Positions 19,322 to 25,589 of a DNA stretch of 25,589 bases are shown piece by piece (positions within the stretch are counted from its first letter, which is position 1; each line of letters starts with the position of its first letter). The position numbers and the translations under genes are program-made. Below the pieces are notes generated by a model. It ran no database searches. It saw only the letters and a program-made list of their open reading frames with translations, and had not been told where the DNA came from. The stretch is from an uncultured Clostridia bacterium (GTDB lineage: Bacteria > Bacillota > Clostridia > UMGS1810). The stretch lies in the NCBI GenBank assembly GCA_934454585.1, contig CAKSFP010000034.1:1-25589 (forward strand), read 5' to 3'.

Positions 19322-22300
19322 GTGGCAAAAGGTAAAGGTAATGTTAAGGGATTATATCTCGAAATCGGCGGCGATGCGGACGGCTTGAAAACCGCCCTCA
19401 GCGATGTCAACAAAAGCATTGCGCAGACATCGGGAGAACTAAAAGGCATTAACCGTCTGCTCAAGCTTGACCCGAAAAACACCGAACTGCTTGCACAAAA
19501 ACAAGAGGTACTCAACGAGAATATAGCCGCTACCGAAAGCAAGCTGCAAACGCTCAAAAACGCCAAAGAAAAGTGCGACGCCGACATGGCAAACGGCACG
19601 GAAGTCAACGCCGCGCAGTATAGAGATCTGCAAAGAGAAATTATTTATACCGAGAATCGGCTGAAAAAGCTGAAATCAGACGGCAACGGCAGTTTCGGCG
19701 ACGGAGTGAAACGCTCTGTGAAAGAGATAGATGACGAACTGAAAAATACCGGAAAAGAGTTGAAAGAAGTTTCGCGTCTGCTCAAGTTAGACCCGAATAA
19801 TACGGTGCTGCTCAAGCAAAAGCAAGAACTTTTGAATAAGAGCGTCAGCGACACAAAGGCAAAGCTTAAGGAATTGAAAGCTGAGAAAAAACAGTGCGAC
19901 GCCGACATGAAAAAAGGCACTGAGGTAAACTCCGAAGAATACCGGCAATTGCAACGCGATATTATAGAGACCAAGGACAGCCTAAAGGAACTAAAAAAAG
20001 AGGCACACAGTTCATCATCCGTGCTTGGCACACAAATCAAGTCAGCCGGTGAATCAATAAGCGGCATCGGTGAAAAATTTTTGCCGGTCACAGCCGCAAT
20101 GACCGGCGCGGCAACCGCAGCCATTGGAGCGGCAGAGGCAACCAGAGAATATCGAGAGGATATGTCGCGGCTCGAATCTGCTTTTGTATCAAGCAACAAG
20201 ACAGTTGATGACGCTCACATGGTATATGACGGGTTCTATCAGATTCTTGGAGAATCCGACAGGAGCGTTGAGGCGGTCAGTCACCTTGCCAAACTCACCA
20301 ACAGCGCCGAAGAACTTGCGGCATGGACTGATATTTGCGCCGGCGTGGCTACCACATTCGGCGATTCTCTGCCGATTGAAGGACTAACTGAGGCGGCCAA
20401 CGAGACCGCCAAAGTCGGCGAGGTCACAGGCCCGCTTGCGGACGCTCTAAACTGGGTAGGCATAAGTGAAGATGACTTCAATGCAAAACTTGCCGCATGC
20501 AACAGCGAGAAAGAACGAAGTGAACTTATTACCAAGACTTTGAGCGATGTATACCGCGATGCGGGCAACACATTCAGAGAATCTAACGCCGATGTAATGG
20601 CAAGCCGTGATGCGGCTCAACGCCTCAATGACGCAATGGCTGAACTCGGCGCACGGGTAGAGCCTATAATTACACAAGTGAAAATGCGGCTTGCCGAGCT
20701 TGCAGAATGGTTTCTGTCGCTTGACGAAAGCACGCAGAACAGAATATTGATTATAGCAGGTATTGTTGCCGCAATCGGTCCGGCTCTGATAATAATAGGC
20801 AAGATTGCCACCGGAGTATCAACAGTAATCAGTGTTCTGAAAACTTTATCAAGTGTTTTCACCGTCATAAAAACAGGATTTACAATAGTAAAAACAGCCG
20901 CTATGGCGTTCAATGCCGTTCTTGCGGCAAACCCCATAGGATTGATTATTACTCTTGTTGTAGCTATAGGCGCAGCGCTTGTGACATTGTATCAAAAATG
21001 CGAATGGTTCCGCAACGGAGTTAATTCCATTGTTAATTTCATAAAAACAAACTGGAAAGAACTCGCGACCATACTTATTAATCCGTTTGTGGGGTTGTTT
21101 AATCTGCTATATAAGCTAAATCCAAAATTCAGACAATGGGTTGATAACACTGTCGGTTCGATTAAAAACGGGTTTAACAAAATGCTCGAATTTATAAAAA
21201 CAAACTGGAAAGAGCTTGCGACAATACTTGTCAATCCATTTGTGGGGTTGTTTAATCTGCTATATAAGCTAAATCCAAAATTCAGACAATGGGTTGATAA
21301 CACTGTCGGTTCGATTAAAAACGGTTTTAATAAAATGTTCGAAGTGGGCGGACACATCATAACAGGACTGTGGAACGGTATTAGTGATAAAGTTGAATGG
21401 TTGAAAAGCAAAGTCCGGGGCGTGGTTGATAAAATAAAATCATGGTTTACCGGCAAGGAAGGATTCGACGAACACTCACCGTCAAAATGGGCGAAGAAAG
21501 TCAGCGATTTCTTGATGGAGGGTCTTGCAAACGGCGTTAATGAAAACATGAGTGTCGAGGAGGCTTTCAAAACCAAGATAGCAAATATCAAGGAATTCGT
21601 GACAAGCAACCTCTCCGACATCGAGGCTGAATATATTCAAAAACAGCAGTCTTTCGCCGGAAAGTTGAAAACTGCCGATTTGTATTCCAAAACTTCAATC
21701 ACATTCTCGGGATTCGGTGCCGACGGCGGCGATGAAACAATCGAGGATATAGAGTTGACGGATTGGAACAACCCGATTGCGGAGATGGCGGCATATGCCG
21801 ATAAGTTGCTTGCGCTTGAAAACAGATTGCAGACAACCGACATCGATGATGGCATAAGAGACGATTTTCTCGAACTTGTGCGCAACATGGGATATGAGGG
21901 TCAAGATTATATTGACAAGTTGCTCAGCGTTGACACCGGCAAATTTGACGAGTATATGCAGGGATATCAGATATATCAGAAAGAGGCAGAACTCGCCGCG
22001 TCCGCTACCTATGCAAAGGAGGCTCAGCGGCTTGAGGATGATTTTCTCGGCACCGTCACCGGTTCACTTGATACGATCGTTCAAAAATTCGGCGAAGGCG
22101 GCAAAAACAGTGCTCAGGAATTCGGTAGCAAATTCAATGCCGAGATGGATTCGATAATGTCCGAGATTAACCGCCGTATATCGTCAATCCGCGCAACCAT
22201 TAACGATGCACGCACCAGTCTCAACTCGATGGCGCGCAACTACACAACGAACAATAATAACAGCCGCAACTACTCTGTGACTATCAACAACAAAGGCGGT

Positions 22301-22378
22301 TCGAACAGCTCGGCATATGAGCAGCATAGGCAAGTCAATAAACTGTTTAACAAACTCGACTTGGAGGGAGCATTATGA
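19322..22378 (+). CDS. Tape measure protein
   Basis: 1018 aa, from GTG 19322 (GAGGGGGTGA upstream; the nearby ATG at 19320 is out of frame). It sets tail length. N-terminal coiled coil with an internal duplication (about residues 29-120 and 136-227, each with INRLLKLDP / VSRLLKLDP and later CDADM..GTEVN). Hydrophobic section about 475-560 with two or three membrane-like helices, expected to enter the host membrane during DNA injection. Then two near-identical 51-aa repeats (573-623, 624-674), the GFDEHSPSKWAKKV motif usual in these proteins, and a Ser/Asn-rich helical C-terminus. It shares ATGA with the Dit gene. Confidence 0.93.
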   Translation: MAKGKGNVKGLYLEIGGDADGLKTALSDVNKSIAQTSGELKGINRLLKLDPKNTELLAQKQEVLNENIAATESKLQTLKNAKEKCDADMANGTEVNAAQYRDLQREIIYTENRLKKLKSDGNGSFGDGVKRSVKEIDDELKNTGKELKEVSRLLKLDPNNTVLLKQKQELLNKSVSDTKAKLKELKAEKKQCDADMKKGTEVNSEEYRQLQRDIIETKDSLKELKKEAHSSSSVLGTQIKSAGESISGIGEKFLPVTAAMTGAATAAIGAAEATREYREDMSRLESAFVSSNKTVDDAHMVYDGFYQILGESDRSVEAVSHLAKLTNSAEELAAWTDICAGVATTFGDSLPIEGLTEAANETAKVGEVTGPLADALNWVGISEDDFNAKLAACNSEKERSELITKTLSDVYRDAGNTFRESNADVMASRDAAQRLNDAMAELGARVEPIITQVKMRLAELAEWFLSLDESTQNRILIIAGIVAAIGPALIIIGKIATGVSTVISVLKTLSSVFTVIKTGFTIVKTAAMAFNAVLAANPIGLIITLVVAIGAALVTLYQKCEWFRNGVNSIVNFIKTNWKELATILINPFVGLFNLLYKLNPKFRQWVDNTVGSIKNGFNKMLEFIKTNWKELATILVNPFVGLFNLLYKLNPKFRQWVDNTVGSIKNGFNKMFEVGGHIITGLWNGISDKVEWLKSKVRGVVDKIKSWFTGKEGFDEHSPSKWAKKVSDFLMEGLANGVNENMSVEEAFKTKIANIKEFVTSNLSDIEAEYIQKQQSFAGKLKTADLYSKTSITFSGFGADGGDETIEDIELTDWNNPIAEMAAYADKLLALENRLQTTDIDDGIRDDFLELVRNMGYEGQDYIDKLLSVDTGKFDEYMQGYQIYQKEAELAASATYAKEAQRLEDDFLGTVTGSLDTIVQKFGEGGKNSAQEFGSKFNAEMDSIMSEINRRISSIRATINDARTSLNSMARNYTTNNNNSRNYSVTINNKGGSNSSAYEQHRQVNKLFNKLDLEGAL
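21038..21343 (+). repeat. Tandem 153-bp repeat within the tape measure gene
   Basis: Copies at 21038-21190 and 21191-21343. The inner section, about 21087-21168 and 21240-21321 (TTTGTGGGGTTGTTTAATCT onward), looks identical, while the edges differ at scattered third positions. The period is a multiple of three, so the reading frame is kept (51 aa per unit, FIKTNWKELATIL...). A fairly recent in-frame duplication or gene conversion is the simplest explanation. Confidence 0.9.
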
Positions 22379-23202
22379 TAAAACCAAAAAGATTAATTCA
22401 AGTCGGCACGGTTCTCATCGGCAAAGGCAGTCCGTATCTGTTCAGCTCCATAGACGGTCTGTCCGCCGGGGATGTGAGCGAACGCGAAGAAACATACTAT
22501 GGCACAGACGGAGCAGAGTATTTTGATACTCTGTTCCGCCCTCGCGAAATAACAATCAAAGGTTGCATTGTTGCTGACAATCTCGAGGATTTACTCTCGC
22601 TAAAAAAAGAACTCGAACGGCAGATTAACCCGAAAGAAACCATAGAATGTTTCTATCATGATTATTATGAAGATTATCGTTTCATCGCCAAGCCGTCAAG
22701 CACGGCCGAATTTTCAAAAGTTGAATTCGGACGCAAGATCGATTATATAATATATCTTACCGTGCCGGGGTACTACATAGAGTCGTACGATGAAACAATA
22801 ACCGAACTGTATAGTGTTCAAAGCCTGTTGACGCGTGCAACAATGTTGCCGGCTATGTTTTCGCAAAGAATAAGCCGAAACAATGTATTCAACGGCGGCA
22901 TTGCCGAAACATACCCGACATTGATTATAACCTGCGAACAACCGAACACAACCGACATTAAAATAATGAACCACACCGTCGACAAAAGTCTTGTGCTTAA
23001 CCGACGCATGGCAACCGGCGAGACAATAACGGTGGATATGTACAACTGCACAGTTGTTTCAAGCGAGGTCGGAAATATAATCAATTCGATAGATGTCATT
23101 AATAACTTTTGGGCGCTCTGCGTGGGTGCAAACGATATCGAGGTACAAACGACCAACATCACGGTTATGATGCGTCACCGTGACAAATTTGCGGGGGTGT
23201 GA
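22375..23202 (+). CDS. Distal tail protein (Dit-like)
   Basis: 275 aa of the siphovirus tail / Dit family: IDGLSAGDVSEREETYYGTDGAEYFDTLFRPREITIKG in the N-terminal half-ring domain, LKKELERQINPKET, and the strand-rich C-terminal domain. Dit forms the ring joining tail tube to the tip. Its ATG overlaps the tape measure stop, and AGGGAG sits upstream. Confidence 0.87.
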   Translation: MIKPKRLIQVGTVLIGKGSPYLFSSIDGLSAGDVSEREETYYGTDGAEYFDTLFRPREITIKGCIVADNLEDLLSLKKELERQINPKETIECFYHDYYEDYRFIAKPSSTAEFSKVEFGRKIDYIIYLTVPGYYIESYDETITELYSVQSLLTRATMLPAMFSQRISRNNVFNGGIAETYPTLIITCEQPNTTDIKIMNHTVDKSLVLNRRMATGETITVDMYNCTVVSSEVGNIINSIDVINNFWALCVGANDIEVQTTNITVMMRHRDKFAGV

Positions 23203-23205
23203 ATC

Positions 23206-24153
23206 ATGATAACTATTTATAATCCGCTCACATATGAGCGAAAAAACACAATAGTCAAATATAACTCCGCCGTGATTAAAAAGAGCCTATATTCCGAAGG
23301 CAGTATCCAGCTTGAGATGCAATATCTGCCTTTGGATATCGGCGACATTGTGCTATATGACAGATATGCATTTATTATACGAAAATTGACGAGCACATTC
23401 ACGAGTACAAGCATCATCGGAAAGGATTTGAAATCGCTGTTATCTCAGCGTATATTTGAATCAGAACATGTGTACGAACAGAAAACGGCAGAATATATCG
23501 TTAAAGATGTTGCCGTAAAAATGCTTGCCACGGGTGATCGGGCGGTTAATAATCTGACTGTTGAGGCGGTTGCGGCCACAGATGAGGAAAAATTTGATGT
23601 GACTTTTGAAAAAAGCAAAAAGGTGTCCGACACGCTCAACAGCTTTTGCGCCGAACATCACATAAGTTATGATTTCAAATTCAGCCGTGACGGCATAGTG
23701 TTTTATACATTTGCCGAAAAGTTCAATCCGCTCGTGAAATTCAGCGCTCGGCTGCATAATCTCGATGAGATTGAATACGAAAAATCAAATCTCGATTTGA
23801 ACAATGTGTTCTACTATCCGCATAAAGAGAGCGAAGATACCGAGGAGACGATAATCTCGGACGGAACTGCTGCCGGAATTGAGAGATTTGAGGGGTATAC
23901 AAGCGAAACCGACCTCGAAAAGTATAAATCGGAGCACAAAGCGACGGAATCACTCACGGGCACACCGACATCAAAGTTGATATATGACACCGACTACACA
24001 CTCGGTGATATAGTTGATGTCGAGTTTCGCGGACTGACGGATTCACTGCCGATAACGCAAGTGGCTATGTATTTCGAACACGCGAAAAGTTATATTCTGC
24101 CGACATTCGGCACTCCGGCAGAGAGTAAACTCAAAAAAATATTGAAAGGGTGA
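23206..24153 (+). CDS. Tail tip protein, Gp37-like (Tal/tail spike base)
   Basis: 315 aa. The sequence YNPLTYERKNTIVKYNSAVIKKSLYSEGSI ... IGKDLKSLLSQRI ... CAEHHISYDFKF ... TDYTLGDIVDVE fits the siphovirus ReqiPepy6 Gp37-like family, which forms the hub under Dit. No peptidase or lysozyme domain is visible, so it is probably only the structural hub. GGGGGTG lies upstream of ATG 23206. Confidence 0.83.
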   Translation: MITIYNPLTYERKNTIVKYNSAVIKKSLYSEGSIQLEMQYLPLDIGDIVLYDRYAFIIRKLTSTFTSTSIIGKDLKSLLSQRIFESEHVYEQKTAEYIVKDVAVKMLATGDRAVNNLTVEAVAATDEEKFDVTFEKSKKVSDTLNSFCAEHHISYDFKFSRDGIVFYTFAEKFNPLVKFSARLHNLDEIEYEKSNLDLNNVFYYPHKESEDTEETIISDGTAAGIERFEGYTSETDLEKYKSEHKATESLTGTPTSKLIYDTDYTLGDIVDVEFRGLTDSLPITQVAMYFEHAKSYILPTFGTPAESKLKKILKG

Positions 24154-24159
24154 TAAACC

Positions 24160-24960
24160 ATGGGAGCAAAAGCTTATTTCCTTGACAATCAAACCTACAG
24201 TGCAGAAGATGTGAATAATGTGTTCGCGCAGTTGACTTGCGGCGGGGTAAGCCTGTATCAGCCGAAAGAGAGCGCACTGATTGACTATGAAACAGCCGTT
24301 TCAAATTTCATAACACCCGGGATAGATCTATACAATGTTAATTCATGCAAGGTTGTCGGCACGGACGACGGCAAGATTAAAGTGTCACAGGGGACCTGCT
24401 GGATGACGGACGGCAGCTGCATCATTATTGATGCGGACGGACTCGAGGTTGAGGGGCGTGTCGCTGACACTGAGCAATATGTTTATTTGCGTCGAAACCT
24501 GGGGGCGAACAGTATAGACTTGATTGCGACATCGGTAACATTGACCGACGCGGTAATGCTGGCAAAGCTGAAAGCAGACGGTACTATTGTTGATATGCGT
24601 TCATTTGCGACAGCGAAAATAGGGTCAACGAGCGCAAATATCTATAAACATGATGTATCAACGCGTGTGTACGACCATTATGAGTATATAGAGGATAGAT
24701 ATGACTATCAGCTTGTTGCTACTACTTTCGACGCAGGATTTCCGGGATTTAATTATGTGTTATCGCCAAGCTATGAAAGAGGTGCTGACACGCGAAAAAA
24801 TCTAACAGCTTTAGAAAATGGCGCTTTTGTCAGCTGCGGTGCGATATCATATAAATTATCATTGTATGTAAAAAAAGACGGCAGCAAAATAACATACGCA
24901 GTTAATGCAAATGAAATGAATCGAAATACCGCACTTGGACTTGAAATTTGGCTTTTTTAA
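24160..24960 (+). CDS. Putative tail tip / receptor-binding protein
   Basis: 266 aa, AGGGTGA upstream of ATG 24160. N-terminus YFLDNQTYSAEDVNNVFAQLTCGGVSLYQ resembles the attachment domains of Clostridia phage baseplate proteins; the middle is beta-rich (KVSQGTCWMTDGSCIIIDADGLEVEG), and the final ~90 residues (YDHYEYIEDRYDYQLVATTF onward) look like a separate C-terminal domain. From about 24700 the DNA becomes AT-richer, suggesting the C-terminal domain may have been swapped. Function by position. Confidence 0.65.
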   Translation: MGAKAYFLDNQTYSAEDVNNVFAQLTCGGVSLYQPKESALIDYETAVSNFITPGIDLYNVNSCKVVGTDDGKIKVSQGTCWMTDGSCIIIDADGLEVEGRVADTEQYVYLRRNLGANSIDLIATSVTLTDAVMLAKLKADGTIVDMRSFATAKIGSTSANIYKHDVSTRVYDHYEYIEDRYDYQLVATTFDAGFPGFNYVLSPSYERGADTRKNLTALENGAFVSCGAISYKLSLYVKKDGSKITYAVNANEMNRNTALGLEIWLF

Positions 24961-24972
24961 TGAGGTGATGTT

Positions 24973-25589
24973 ATGGAATACACTTTTCTCGTAAAAGGCG
25001 ACAGACTCAGATTGATTAATGTCAACAACGGTGTCGTCGGAAACTACAATTCATATGATTGTGAATTTATCTTTGAAAGAGGAACTCAAGGTTTAACTTG
25101 GTTTGCGGTGTTCACCTGCGGTGATTCGGTATATGAACGCTTGATAGTCAATAACAAATGCGCCGTGCCGAACGATATGCTGAGCAAAGCCGGCATTATC
25201 TACATCGGCATTTACGGCATAGAGACAGCCGAAACGGTGACAAAGAGAGTTGTAACCAATATGTGTTTCATCAGCTTACGCGTAGGCGCTTACCGTGATT
25301 CATACGATATGCCCGATATGTGCAAGGAGTATGCTGACGAAATAGCCGCATATAAGACACAGATAGATGAAGAAATAACAAAAGTGCGCGAGGAGTGCGA
25401 CAACAAAGCCGTGAAAGCACACAGGCACTTGACATCTGATGTGTACTCGACGGGAACCGTGGCATATGACTTGAGCTACTATATGGGCGGCTGGGAACTT
25501 GACGGAATTGCGATCGGTGTTATTGACATCGAAAAATTCAAAGCGCTTGACAAGGTATACATAACATATAAGGGCAATGCCATAGCACT
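24973..25589 (+). CDS. BppU-like N-terminal tail fibre/baseplate protein (partial, runs off the window)
   Basis: Open frame from ATG 24973 (GAGGTGAT upstream) to the window edge, 205 codons so far without a stop. It begins MEYTFLVKGDRLRLINVNNG and has an immunoglobulin-like pattern (LTWFAVFTCGDSVYERLIV, YIGIYGIETAETVTKRVVTN) like the N-terminal domain of phage upper baseplate proteins (BppU), then a helical linker (EYADEIAAYKTQIDEEITKVREECDNK), then a new domain starting near residue 155. The likely role is receptor binding or fibre attachment. Confidence 0.7.
   Translation, partial: MEYTFLVKGDRLRLINVNNGVVGNYNSYDCEFIFERGTQGLTWFAVFTCGDSVYERLIVNNKCAVPNDMLSKAGIIYIGIYGIETAETVTKRVVTNMCFISLRVGAYRDSYDMPDMCKEYADEIAAYKTQIDEEITKVREECDNKAVKAHRHLTSDVYSTGTVAYDLSYYMGGWELDGIAIGVIDIEKFKALDKVYITYKGNAIA

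Overview
The window is the left end and most of the early, head and tail modules of an integrated temperate siphophage (a prophage) in a Gram-positive host. I read the host as a gut-type Clostridia (Oscillospiraceae/Lachnospiraceae-like). Reasons: strong GGAGG ribosome sites almost everywhere, TTGACA/TATAAT-type promoters, frequent GTG/TTG starts, and phage families typical of Clostridia (DUF739-like Cro, PcfK/PcfJ, DUF3102, P27 TerS, HK97-type head, phi13-type tail tube). The species cannot be named from the sequence.

Layout. 1-167 is probably host flank with a strong hairpin terminator. 168-212 is the 3' half of a tRNA-Lys(CUU) gene on the minus strand, ending in an encoded CCA; this is the left attachment site. 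Next, on the minus strand, is the lysogeny module: tyrosine integrase (311-1360), a HigBA/Gp49-type toxin-antitoxin pair (1529-2177), a membrane protein with a long acidic/Pro-rich linker and a Cys/His C-terminal domain (2287-3081), and a CI/LexA-type repressor (3101-3724). A plus-strand small RNA with its own promoter and terminator (about 1418-1490) sits between the integrase and the toxin-antitoxin operon. The divergent control region at 3750-3860 has a promoter on each strand and at least three copies of a 17-bp operator; a fourth copy lies at the end of the Cro-like gene.

The early rightward operon (3877-10879) holds a Cro-like protein, a lipoprotein, a small HTH protein, several unknown small proteins, a membrane-anchored LysM protein, a 46-aa membrane protein, PcfK- and PcfJ-like proteins, a DUF3102 coiled-coil protein, a HUH-type (rolling-circle) replication protein with two long hairpins just upstream, an unknown protein, and a sigma/ArpU-like regulator. 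I see no helicase, helicase loader, primase, SSB or recombinase in this segment, so the HUH protein is the only replication initiator visible here.

The late operon starts from an extended -10 promoter with a TGTCCCT direct repeat (10883-10916). Its order is HNH endonuclease, TerS, TerL, portal, protease, HK97-fold capsid, connector, head closure, HK97-gp10-like protein, tail completion protein, tail tube, tail chaperone G and its -1 frameshift product GT, tape measure, Dit, Tal/Gp37-like, and two tail-tip or receptor-binding candidates; the last runs off the window. Lysis genes and the right attachment site are outside.

The most notable signals are the HUH Rep with its candidate origin in a tailed phage, the small RNA in the integrase leader, the operator set, the internal start of the capsid gene at the scaffold/mature boundary, the classic A AAA AAC frameshift site, a hairpin-rich 209-bp gap inside the tail module, and a recent 153-bp tandem duplication in the tape measure gene.
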